Shown piece by piece: positions 24,904-32,553 of a stretch of 64,000 nucleotides of DNA. The position numbers were made by a program, and so were the translations under genes. How positions within the stretch are numbered: position 1 is the stretch's first letter; the number at the start of each line of letters is the position of its first letter. This DNA is from Burkholderia sp. Ax-1719 (GTDB lineage Bacteria > Pseudomonadota > Gammaproteobacteria > Burkholderiales > Burkholderiaceae): assembly GCF_011753055.1 (NCBI RefSeq), contig NZ_VWWJ01000001.1:1-64000 (forward strand), given 5' to 3'. The notes beneath the pieces were generated by a model. The model did no database searches. It saw only the letters and a program-made list of their open reading frames with translations, and was not told where the DNA came from.

Positions 24904-25701
24904 ATGACATCCCCTTACTCGCCCGAACAGGGCTGCGTGGTGATCACCGGAGCAGGAACCGGAATCGGCGAAGCCTGCGCCAGGCTCTTTGCCGCGCAAG
25001 GAGCGCGCGTTGCGCTGATCGGACGCCGACGAGCGCCGCTTGAGCGCGTCGCGGCGATGACGGGCGGCATCGTGCTGGAAGGGGATGCTGCAAGCGCAGC
25101 GGATTGGGAGCGGTTTAGTGCTGCGCTGGCGGCTGAGGGCGGTGTCACTAGCCTGATCGCCTGTGCTGGTGGATTGGGAGCGGGCAGCGCCCTTGAAACC
25201 AGCGATGACGATTGGGCCGGCGCGATGCGCGCCAATCTGGATACGGCGTTCGTGAGTGCGCGGGCCTGTTTGCCGCAGTTGATTGCGCGGCGGGGATCGA
25301 TTGTGATGGTGGCGTCGATTGCTTCGCTGGCCGCTGGCCCTGAGGTTTGTGGGTACACCACGGCCAAGCACGCGCTGATTGGGTTGATGCGCTCGCTTGC
25401 GCGTGATTATGGTCCGCGAGGTGTGCGGGTGAATGCGGTGTGCCCCGGGTGGGTCAAGACGCCAATGGCCGATGAGGAAATGGTGCCGCTTGTCGAGCGG
25501 TATGGGGATACGCTGGAGCAGGCTTATGCGCGGGTTTGTGCGGATGTGCCTATGCGGCGGGCTGCTGGTGCGGATGAGATTGCTCGGGTTTGTGGGTTTC
25601 TTGCTTCGGATGCTGCGAGTATTGTTACTGGGGCGGTGATTGTGGCTGACGGGGGGGCTTCGGTTGTGGATGTGCCTACTTTGGCGTTTGAGCGGGTTTA
25701 G
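24904..25701 (+). CDS. Short-chain dehydrogenase/reductase
   Basis: This is a 265-residue NAD(P)-dependent oxidoreductase of classical SDR type. It has TGAGTGIG (about 16-23), a catalytic Ser in VMVASIASL, YTTAK with catalytic Tyr and Lys, and the late VNAVCPGWVKTPMA. It is divergent from the LuxR gene with the 13-base motif between them, so it may belong to the same pathway, for example reducing or oxidising an intermediate of amine breakdown. Its codons change along the gene: C-ended codons dominate the first third, while the last 300 bases are mostly G- or T-ended. The substrate is unknown. Confidence 0.88.
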   Translation: MTSPYSPEQGCVVITGAGTGIGEACARLFAAQGARVALIGRRRAPLERVAAMTGGIVLEGDAASAADWERFSAALAAEGGVTSLIACAGGLGAGSALETSDDDWAGAMRANLDTAFVSARACLPQLIARRGSIVMVASIASLAAGPEVCGYTTAKHALIGLMRSLARDYGPRGVRVNAVCPGWVKTPMADEEMVPLVERYGDTLEQAYARVCADVPMRRAAGADEIARVCGFLASDAASIVTGAVIVADGGASVVDVPTLAFERV

Positions 25702-25739
25702 GTTTTTTGTTTTTTTGTTTGTCGCGTTTCCTTGTTTGC

Positions 25740-25792
25740 TTGTCGGTCTATTAGTGCCGCCCCGCACAGCGGCAACGCTAATAGACCGACAA
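25740..25792. terminator. Large palindrome between convergent SDR genes
   Basis: TTGTCGGTCTATTAG (25740-25754) pairs perfectly with CTAATAGACCGACAA (25778-25792). The inner arms TGCCGC (25755-25760) and GCGGCA (25769-25774) continue the stem after a 3-base bulge on one side. The loop is CCCGCACA. It probably acts as a bidirectional terminator for the two SDR genes (stops at 25701 and 25828). Size, bulge and sequence are also compatible with a dispersed palindromic repeat of the genome. Confidence 0.75.
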
Positions 25793-25827
25793 CAAAACCA
25801 GTAAACGCGCGCGCGCCCAAAAAACCG

Positions 25828-26610
25828 TCACCCCAAAAACACCGCAGAAGCCTCCGGCAAAGTCGCCCCCCCATCCACCACAATAGTCTGCCCAGTCACA
25901 TAAGCAGCCCCTGGCGAAGCCAGATAAACCATCGCCGCAGCAATATCTTCAGGCTCCCCTAGCCGCCCCAGCGGCACCGCCCCCGCAATCCGCTCACTCA
26001 ACGCGGCATCCCCAAGATTCTCCATAGCGGGCGTTCGAATCATCCCTGGCTCCACGCCATTCACGGTAATGCGATACGGCGCAAGCTCCAGCGCAGCAGC
26101 GCGAATAAAGCCATTAACCCCCGCCTTTGAGGCGGCATAGTGAGCAAGTCCCGGATAGGCAACCCGCGGCCCCGTCACCGACGAAGTCACCAGCAAGCGC
26201 CCCCCACCCTGCCTCACAAAAGCGGGCGTAGCAGCCTGCGCAAGCCAGAACAGCGCACCAAGATTCACCGCCAGCGTGCGCCCCAGCACATCGGGCGAAA
26301 TCTCACCAAACGGTGTCAACGGAAAATAAGCCGCGTTATGCACGACCACATCCAGCCGCCCAAAATCCGCCTCCACCCGCGAAATCAGCGCATCGATCTG
26401 CTCACGCTCAGCCAGATCGACATCATAGGCACGATGCGTCCGCGACAATCCACCCTCGATCCCGCCGAGCCATTCACGCGCGACATCGGCCTGCAGATCG
26501 GCAACCGCTACCGCCGCACCCTCGCGCGCAAACGCCTCCACGATGCCGCGCCCGATCCCCTGTGCACCGCCCGTCACCAGCACGGTGCGTCCCTCGAATG
26601 CGCGTGTCAT
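25828..26610 (-). CDS. Short-chain dehydrogenase/reductase, last gene of the MoaF cluster
   Basis: This is a 260-residue classical SDR with TGGAQGIGRG (13-22), HNAAYFPL, SSVTG with the catalytic Ser, YAASK and the C-terminal TGQTIVVDGG. Its start overlaps the stop of the MoaF-like gene as ATGA, so the two are translated together. As in the facing SDR gene, the codons near the 3' end are G- or T-ended while the 5' half is C-rich. The substrate is unknown; it probably acts on the product of the MoaF/amidohydrolase cluster. Confidence 0.88.
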   Translation of the reverse strand: MTRAFEGRTVLVTGGAQGIGRGIVEAFAREGAAVAVADLQADVAREWLGGIEGGLSRTHRAYDVDLAEREQIDALISRVEADFGRLDVVVHNAAYFPLTPFGEISPDVLGRTLAVNLGALFWLAQAATPAFVRQGGGRLLVTSSVTGPRVAYPGLAHYAASKAGVNGFIRAAALELAPYRITVNGVEPGMIRTPAMENLGDAALSERIAGAVPLGRLGEPEDIAAAMVYLASPGAAYVTGQTIVVDGGATLPEASAVFLG

Positions 26611-27467
26611 GCCGGATACCGCGTGACGTTGAGCACCTGTGCATACGCGCCCACCGGGAAGTTCGACAACGCATCAAAACGGCTGCCCTGATAGCCAAAG
26701 ATCTTGCCATCGGTTTTCATGCGTTCGAGGTCGATCATGATGACGCCAAGCGTCGGCACAATCTTCTCGCGCCATACGAACAGATAGAGCTGTTCGTCGA
26801 TGCCGATCATGTGGCAGCGATCCACGTCCGCCAGTCCCGCTTCCACGCCCGACAAACACTGCCATGCATAGAAGTTCTCGTTCAGATAGACATGCTCGTA
26901 GCGCTCCGTCGCGCTATACGTGTAGAGGTTGCGCATGCCGATCAATTCGCGCGTCGGCGCGTGCAGCGGGGATTGCGTCGGCTCTACGCCGTCACCCGCT
27001 GTAATGCGGCCATGCAGCAACTGCGCCTGAACGCCGGTCAATTCCATGCCGCGTTCGACGCGCGTAAAGGCGTCGATATGCGTTTCGGCCTCGCTCGGCA
27101 ATGCGCCAATCACCACGGTGCACAGTGCGCGACGCAGGTCGAGCACGTAGCTCGTGGAAACGTTGCGCGGCTTGCCGTTGTCGTCCATGAGCGTTTCATC
27201 GCTGCCCACATAATCGACGAAATAGATGCCGTTGCGCACCGAACTTACGCGGCACTCGTGGCGCGCACGATGCCGTTGCGAGCCGACGTTGCGCTCGACT
27301 TCTACGCGTTGGGCGCCGGAAAAATGCAGCGTCATCGCGCCGCCATCCTCGAATTCAAGCGTCAATCGGCGGCCTTCCAGATCGGCCGATGGTGCGAGGC
27401 TATGGCTGTCGGGCGCGAAACCTTCGGCGAGTGCGCCGACCTGAATAAACACGGGTTGGGACGTCAT
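26607..27467 (-). CDS. MoaF-like protein
   Basis: This is a 286-residue protein. Two tandem beta-barrel (calycin-like) halves are suggested by ADLEGRRLTLEFEDGGAMTLHF (about 29-50) and by the later YVLDLRRALCTVVIG and TYSATERYEHVYLNENFYAWQCL. The pattern matches the MoaF family, named from a gene in the Arthrobacter nicotine-plasmid molybdenum-cofactor cluster. Its role in molybdopterin synthesis was never firm, and no other moa gene is near here. More recent naming treats the family as lipocalin-like small-molecule binders or enzymes. The ATG at 27467 gives a GGAG 11 bases upstream. The stop overlaps the SDR start. Confidence 0.8.
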   Translation of the reverse strand: MTSQPVFIQVGALAEGFAPDSHSLAPSADLEGRRLTLEFEDGGAMTLHFSGAQRVEVERNVGSQRHRARHECRVSSVRNGIYFVDYVGSDETLMDDNGKPRNVSTSYVLDLRRALCTVVIGALPSEAETHIDAFTRVERGMELTGVQAQLLHGRITAGDGVEPTQSPLHAPTRELIGMRNLYTYSATERYEHVYLNENFYAWQCLSGVEAGLADVDRCHMIGIDEQLYLFVWREKIVPTLGVIMIDLERMKTDGKIFGYQGSRFDALSNFPVGAYAQVLNVTRYPA

Positions 27468-27498
27468 GATGAGGAGGACTCCGTAAATAAGGTGTGAA

Positions 27499-27527
27499 CG
27501 CCGCTTGCTTGCAGTGGCAAGACGGCG
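27499..27527 (-). other. Hairpin in the amidohydrolase-MoaF gap
   Basis: CGCCGCTTGC (27499-27508) pairs with GCAAG and CGGCG (27517-27527, one bulged A) around TTGCAGTG. It lies in the 129-bp gap between the two genes and may tune expression within the operon. Confidence 0.4.
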
Positions 27528-27596
27528 CGACTCACACTCTACGGAGCCGCCCCGCCGCGCGGCATCAACCAGAAGGATGACAACGCGCCGCCGCAA

Positions 27597-28706
27597 TCAG
27601 CGCGCGAATGTCTGCGCCATTTCGTCGATCAACTGGCGCTGGAACGCTGCAAAACGCGGACTTGGCTGCTGCAGGATGGCCAGTTCGAGCATCGGGTCTT
27701 CCACCTGTGTGCGCACGTCCGCGAGCGTTTCAACGATCGCATGGCCGCAGAACGGCACGTAGGCTTCCGAGTAGCCGCCTTCATGCACCACCACCAGCCG
27801 CCCGCCGCAATGGCGCTCGGCGGCGTCGCGCACGAGCTGTGTCATCGCGCGATAGCTCTCGCTATGCAGCAGCATGCGCGCAAGCGGATCGACGGCGCTT
27901 GCGTCGAGGCCGCTCGCCACCACGATCAGATCGGGTCTGAAGCGATCGAGCGCGGGCAGCACGATACGCTCGAAGGCGTAGAGATATGCGTCGTGGCCGC
28001 CGCCCGGCAGCAATGGAATATTGATGTTCGCACCTTCGCCGCGACCCGCGCCACGCTCTTCCGCGCCGCTATAGCCCGGCGGAAAGCAGCCTTCCTGATG
28101 GAGCGAGATCGTCAGCGTTTTGGGATCGTCGTAATAGATCGACTGCGTGCCGTTGCCGTGGTGCACGTCCCAGTCGATCACGGCGACGCGCTCCACGCGA
28201 TGCTTCGCGCGCGCCGCTTCGATCGCAATCGGAATGTTGGCGAGCAGGCAAAAGCCCATCGGCTTGTCGCGCAGGCAGTGATGTCCGGGCGGGCGCGACA
28301 GCGAGAACGCATTCGCGGCGCGCCCCGCCAGCACGGTATCGACCGCGCTCATCGCCAGTCCCGCCGAAAGCGCGGCGATCTCATAGCTGCCCTTGCCGAA
28401 CGGCGCGAGATCGCCCAGGTCGCCGCCGTTCGCGTCGCTCGCCGCCTTGAAGCGTTCGAGGTAGTCGCGCGGATGGATGCGCAAAAGATCGTCGTCGCGG
28501 GCCGCGTTTGCGCTGCCCATGTCGAGCGACGCCGCAAGCCCCGACGCCTGGATCAGCGCCAGCAGGCGGCGCTTGGATTCGGGCGATTCCGCGTAGCCGC
28601 TCGCCGCAGGCGGCTGCACCCAGCCGCCGACCGGGAAGAACAGCGCGTGCGTGCCGCCCGTGTGCCAGAAGGTGCGTTCGTCGGTGAAGAAGGCAGTTTT
28701 GCTCAT
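27597..28706 (-). CDS. Histone-deacetylase-fold amidohydrolase (acetylpolyamine amidohydrolase type)
   Basis: This is a 369-residue zinc enzyme of the arginase/deacetylase fold. The conserved elements are SLSRPPGHHC (136-144, catalytic His pair), VIDWDVHHGNGTQ (176-188, Zn ligands Asp and His), ISLHQEGCFPPG, VVASGLDASAVDPL (third Zn Asp) and VHEGGYS. Bacterial members remove acetyl or acyl groups from polyamines or other amides. The ATG at 28706 has AAGAGA upstream; a longer frame to 28787 is not needed. It is inside a five-gene set of porin, MFS, this enzyme, MoaF-like and SDR, which suggests the breakdown of an imported amide or acylated amine. Confidence 0.9.
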   Translation of the reverse strand: MSKTAFFTDERTFWHTGGTHALFFPVGGWVQPPAASGYAESPESKRRLLALIQASGLAASLDMGSANAARDDDLLRIHPRDYLERFKAASDANGGDLGDLAPFGKGSYEIAALSAGLAMSAVDTVLAGRAANAFSLSRPPGHHCLRDKPMGFCLLANIPIAIEAARAKHRVERVAVIDWDVHHGNGTQSIYYDDPKTLTISLHQEGCFPPGYSGAEERGAGRGEGANINIPLLPGGGHDAYLYAFERIVLPALDRFRPDLIVVASGLDASAVDPLARMLLHSESYRAMTQLVRDAAERHCGGRLVVVHEGGYSEAYVPFCGHAIVETLADVRTQVEDPMLELAILQQPSPRFAAFQRQLIDEMAQTFAR

Positions 28707-28773
28707 GAGTTTCTCTTGCTGGTGGTGGTTCTTGTTTCGTTTGTGGATCAACGACGGGATCGGGATTCGCGCA

Positions 28774-29949
28774 TCAAGCGCGTTCAACGCGCAGCAGGCA
28801 GACGCAGGAAATCACGCTGATGGCCGCCGCGCCCGCGAACAGGGCGGCGAGCGTTGCGCCCGCGTCGAGCAGCACGCCCGCGATCAACGGTCCGGCGGCG
28901 AGACCCGCGCCGATCACGAAGTTCAGCGACGCAACCAGCCGGCCCGTGCGGTCGTGCTTCGCCGCAGCGGCGAGGATGAACGGCAGCACGAAGGTCCAGG
29001 CGAACTTGAAGGCGAATACGGCGGCCATATAGCCTGCCGTGCCTGGCTGCGTTGCAAGCCCGGCGAGCGAAACAGCGAGAATCGCGTAACCCGTCAGCAG
29101 CATCGCGAGCCGCGCCACACGCCCGCCGATCAGCGACGCGCAGCCCGCGCCGACGATGCCCATCACGCTGGCCGCCGCGAGCACTTCGCCGGTATGGGCA
29201 GCGTCGAAGCCCGCGAGCGCGGCGGCCTTGCTTGCGAAGGTCCAGACGCCGCCGATCGCGACGTAGAACGCCAGCACGCCGCCAATCACAAGGCAGGCGT
29301 TCAGTGCAGTACCTGTCTCCTGCGCGGTGGCAGTCGTACCTGCGTGCTTCGCGCGGCCCAGCGCGGGATCGAAGCCGCGCACGAGCGGCGCGGCGCACAA
29401 CCCCAGCACGCCGAGCACAACGTAAAGCGCACGCAGCCCGTAACCCGCAAACACATGCGGCAGCAGGAACAGGCCCACCGCGCCCGCCACGAGCTGGCCG
29501 ACCACCCAAAGGCCATAGACGCGGTCGCGGTTCGCGCTGGTCGCGGCGCTCGTCATGCACAACACCATCAGCGTGCCACCGCCCAGCGCCGTCACGGTGC
29601 GCAGCGCGAGCAAGCCCGCGAAGCCCGGCATCGCCAGCGCCGTCGCGAAGTTGCCGATGCAGAACACGGCTGTCGCGACGGCCGCCACGCGACGCGCATC
29701 GACGCGCCCCAGCCACAGCAGCGAAGGCAGCGTCGCGCAGCTGAACGCGCCGAGTTCGACGAAGAAGTACGTGCCGATCTGCGAGGCCGACAAACCGAGT
29801 TGCACCGCCAGTTGCGCCGCGACGGCGGGCGCGACCAGCAGCAACAACGGTGTGACGGCAGCAAACACGACGAGCGAAAGCAGCGTCGACGCCGCGAAAT
29901 CGCGCGGCGCGGCATCCACCGCGGCAAAGGACGTAGAGGGATTTTTCAT
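28774..29949 (-). CDS. MFS transporter of the amidohydrolase cluster
   Basis: This is a 391-residue inner-membrane transporter with about 12 hydrophobic segments of even length (for example LLSLVVFAAVTPLLLLVAPAV and FVLPFILAAAA). The early loop LLWLGRVDARRVA is a weak match to the MFS A motif. It lies 24 bp after the porin stop and 67 bp before the amidohydrolase, so it is the presumed uptake step for the same substrate. An exporter role cannot be excluded. Confidence 0.85.
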   Translation of the reverse strand: MKNPSTSFAAVDAAPRDFAASTLLSLVVFAAVTPLLLLVAPAVAAQLAVQLGLSASQIGTYFFVELGAFSCATLPSLLWLGRVDARRVAAVATAVFCIGNFATALAMPGFAGLLALRTVTALGGGTLMVLCMTSAATSANRDRVYGLWVVGQLVAGAVGLFLLPHVFAGYGLRALYVVLGVLGLCAAPLVRGFDPALGRAKHAGTTATAQETGTALNACLVIGGVLAFYVAIGGVWTFASKAAALAGFDAAHTGEVLAAASVMGIVGAGCASLIGGRVARLAMLLTGYAILAVSLAGLATQPGTAGYMAAVFAFKFAWTFVLPFILAAAAKHDRTGRLVASLNFVIGAGLAAGPLIAGVLLDAGATLAALFAGAAAISVISCVCLLRVERA

Positions 29950-29973
29950 GGCGTCAGATGAAGTTGGCGAGAT

Positions 29974-31026
29974 TCAGAACGTGTGGGACATACCGGCCAT
30001 CGCGCCAAACTGCGAAACACCGGCGACGGGCAGCGAGTCGTATTCGTAGACCGGCTGCGTGCTGCCGCTGGTGTTGTGCGAGTAGCCGAGGTTCAGATAG
30101 GCGAAGGTGCGTTTGGAAAGCGCATAGGTGCCGCTCGCGATGTAGAGCGTTGGGTGCCCCACGCTCGGCGTGTTGGAAAAGGTGTGATAAATCCCGGCCG
30201 CGAAGCCGATGGCGGGATCCAGGCGGTAGCGCGCGCCGCCCCAGGCGACCGTTTTTGCCGGTTCCAGCGATCCGGTCAGCCGTTCTCCGCCGCCATAGAG
30301 CGAAAGCTTGTCGATATCCCAGTGCGCAGCCAGCACGCCAACCACGCGCTGCTCGGCGGACGTATCCACGCCTGGCGACACCGCGCCGTACGACTGATGG
30401 ACCACCGCGCTCACGCCAAAGCCGTTGCCTGCGTACTGCGCGCCCGCCTCCAGCACGCGGCCGGAGCGCGAATTGCCTGCGACGCCGCCCGTTGCGGCCA
30501 GCGCCTCGCCGCTAAAACCCGCGATATCGGGACTTTGATACTTGACGGCGTTGTCGATGAAATTCGCTGCCAGCGGCACGATCACGCCCTGTCCGCTGTA
30601 CGCCGCGTAGAGCAGCGGGTCGTAAAACACGGTACGGTCGAACAGCACACTGAACTGCCGCCCGAGCGTCAGCGTGCCGAAGCCGCCTTTGAGCCCGACC
30701 CATGCTCCGCGAAAAAACGCGAGGCCTGGGACCGTGGCGGTGCCGTCGTTGAGATTCAGCCCCTGTTCGAGGCGAAAGATCGCCTGCAGACCGCCGCCCA
30801 GATCCTCCGTACCGGTAATGCCGATCTGCGAAGGCAGCACGCCGTAGTTCTGCAGATTCACCGCGCTGTGCTCGCCGTCCTCGTGAGTGCGGTACTGAAT
30901 GCCCGCATCGAGAATGCCGTACAGCGTCACACTCGACTGCGCATGCGCCGTGGCGCTCATGCCCAGCGTGATCGTCAAGGCCAGTGCCAGGGTACGCACT
31001 CGCCACAATCCATCCCATCGTTTCAT
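29974..31026 (-). CDS. Trimeric porin of the amidohydrolase cluster
   Basis: This is a 350-residue outer-membrane porin. The signal peptide runs to about residue 29 (SATAHA-QSSVTLYG), followed by GTEDLGGGLQAIFRLEQGLNL and a barrel ending GMSHTF with the terminal Phe. It is shorter than the porin at 955 (388). The ATG at 31026 has GGAGAG upstream. Because it is the first gene of the cluster it probably serves as the specific outer-membrane entry for that substrate. Confidence 0.93.
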   Translation of the reverse strand: MKRWDGLWRVRTLALALTITLGMSATAHAQSSVTLYGILDAGIQYRTHEDGEHSAVNLQNYGVLPSQIGITGTEDLGGGLQAIFRLEQGLNLNDGTATVPGLAFFRGAWVGLKGGFGTLTLGRQFSVLFDRTVFYDPLLYAAYSGQGVIVPLAANFIDNAVKYQSPDIAGFSGEALAATGGVAGNSRSGRVLEAGAQYAGNGFGVSAVVHQSYGAVSPGVDTSAEQRVVGVLAAHWDIDKLSLYGGGERLTGSLEPAKTVAWGGARYRLDPAIGFAAGIYHTFSNTPSVGHPTLYIASGTYALSKRTFAYLNLGYSHNTSGSTQPVYEYDSLPVAGVSQFGAMAGMSHTF

Positions 31027-31418
31027 CGACCGACTCTCCAAACCGTACAACGTTGTTGTCATGAACAGCGTTTGTCCGGTGGCCGCCTTGCCCATCCATG
31101 CGGCGGATCCGGATCTGCGAGCAGTGTCGGTAGCGGGAAAAGTCGTGAACAGACGTTCAAGTGAACGCTGCGGAAAACCCTGATGCTGGCGGCAAGCCCG
31201 GATAAAACGGGCGCGTCGCGGATTTCGTGCGCGTGCAGCACGCCGCGCGTTGCACGCGGCCCCGTTCAAATGCAGGGGGCGAAGCCGCCCTCCGGCACGC
31301 TGTTCGCCGAAATTCGGCGGCACGTATAATCGGGCGGAAATCGAGAAACAATCGCAGCAAGGGATGCAGTAAGACGGGCGGCAAGAGACACGACAAAAGC
31401 ATCGCAGAGGAGGCGCGC
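31027..31418. promoter_or_regulatory. Divergent control region with a dyad and a perfect -10 box
   Basis: This 392-bp region separates the porin operon from the LuxR gene. On the plus strand TATAAT (31325-31330) is a perfect -10, and the matching -35 region is occupied by the dyad CGCCGAA-A-TTCGGCG (31305-31319) instead of TTGACA. That is typical of a promoter needing or blocked by a regulator. No gene is visible in the rest. Confidence 0.5.
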
Positions 31419-32537
31419 TTGACACGCAACGCAGACCGGCAAGTGCCCTTTCACAGCGCGCCAGATATGCCCGCCGCCATTGCCATCGACGCCTACTCGC
31501 AAAGCGCGACGCCCACGCGCAGCAACGATTTCGAAGGCCCGTTCTGCAGCGATGGCAGCGCCGGACGCGACCTGAGCGTGCTGCTGCTCGACCTCTACGC
31601 GCTCGCCAACCAGACCGGCATCGGCGAATTCGAAAACGGCTTTTTCCGCCTGCTGGGCGCGCTGCTCCATTTCGACGCAGGCTGGACCGGCGTGACCACA
31701 CACACGCCCGACGGCCCCATCATGCACAACAGCTTCACATGGGGACTACCCGATTCGTTCTTCACGGAATGGATCAAGGTACGCGACTGCGATCCGCTCG
31801 CGAGTGGTACGCGCGGCGTGTATGGGCGTGCGATGTCGATCTCCATCGTCGGTCCCGAGGTGCCACCGCGCTTTCGCAACTGGGCCGTCAAGCATGGGCT
31901 CGCGCAGTTGATGGTGGTGACGGCGCTCGACCATCGCTTCGGACTCACGACTTTTCTTTCAGTGTATCGGCGTGCGCTGGACAAGCCCTTCAGCGCCGAC
32001 GACGCGCGCAAGGTCGAAAATGTGATCGTCCACCTGGCCGCGGCGCTGACGATCAATCGCTCCTTCCAGCTCACGCGCGAGCGCGGCGCTACGCCCAGCG
32101 CTTCACCCGCACGCGCGATCTGCGATTCGTTTGGCACGGTCCATCAGGCCGATAAGGCGTTCGAAACCACCTTGCGACAGGACTGGCCGCTCTACGCGAA
32201 CCAGACCTTGCCGCAAGCGTTGGTCGACTGGCTCCACGGCGGCGGCACGCAGCCTTTTACGGGCGAGCACATCACGGTCCATTGCGTGCCGACGGCGGGG
32301 CTGTTTCAACTGGAAGCGCGCACGCGTTCTGAACTCGACCGCCTGAGCCCGCGCGAACTCGTCGCGATCCAGCATTACGGCGATGGGTTGTCGCACAAGG
32401 AAGTCGCGCAGCGCATGGGTATCTCGCCCACCACCGTGCGGCATTATCTGCGCTGCGCGTATCGCAAGCTCGGCATGCACGACAAGAGCGAGATTCCGCG
32501 TTTGCTCGCGGCACCCGGCAGGCAGGATGGCCCTTGA
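31419..32537 (+). CDS. LuxR-family regulator of the amidohydrolase cluster
   Basis: This is a 372-residue protein with an N-terminal sensor region (about 50-250) and a C-terminal LuxR helix-turn-helix (LSPRELVAIQHYGDGLSHKEVAQRMGISPTTVRHYL, about 305-345). No receiver domain is present. The start is set at TTG 31419 because GAGGAGG lies seven bases upstream; the first in-frame ATG is at 31467. It is divergent from the porin operon and the only regulator next to it, so it is the likely controller. It meets the diguanylate cyclase gene tail to tail with 16 bp between stops. Confidence 0.87.
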   Translation: MTRNADRQVPFHSAPDMPAAIAIDAYSQSATPTRSNDFEGPFCSDGSAGRDLSVLLLDLYALANQTGIGEFENGFFRLLGALLHFDAGWTGVTTHTPDGPIMHNSFTWGLPDSFFTEWIKVRDCDPLASGTRGVYGRAMSISIVGPEVPPRFRNWAVKHGLAQLMVVTALDHRFGLTTFLSVYRRALDKPFSADDARKVENVIVHLAAALTINRSFQLTRERGATPSASPARAICDSFGTVHQADKAFETTLRQDWPLYANQTLPQALVDWLHGGGTQPFTGEHITVHCVPTAGLFQLEARTRSELDRLSPRELVAIQHYGDGLSHKEVAQRMGISPTTVRHYLRCAYRKLGMHDKSEIPRLLAAPGRQDGP

Positions 32538-32553
32538 CCCGGCGAAACGCCCG

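Noticed and set aside
26607..27467. Molybdenum-cofactor biosynthesis locus
   Set aside because: Only a MoaF-like gene is present; no moaA-E, mog, moe or molybdoenzyme gene is nearby.
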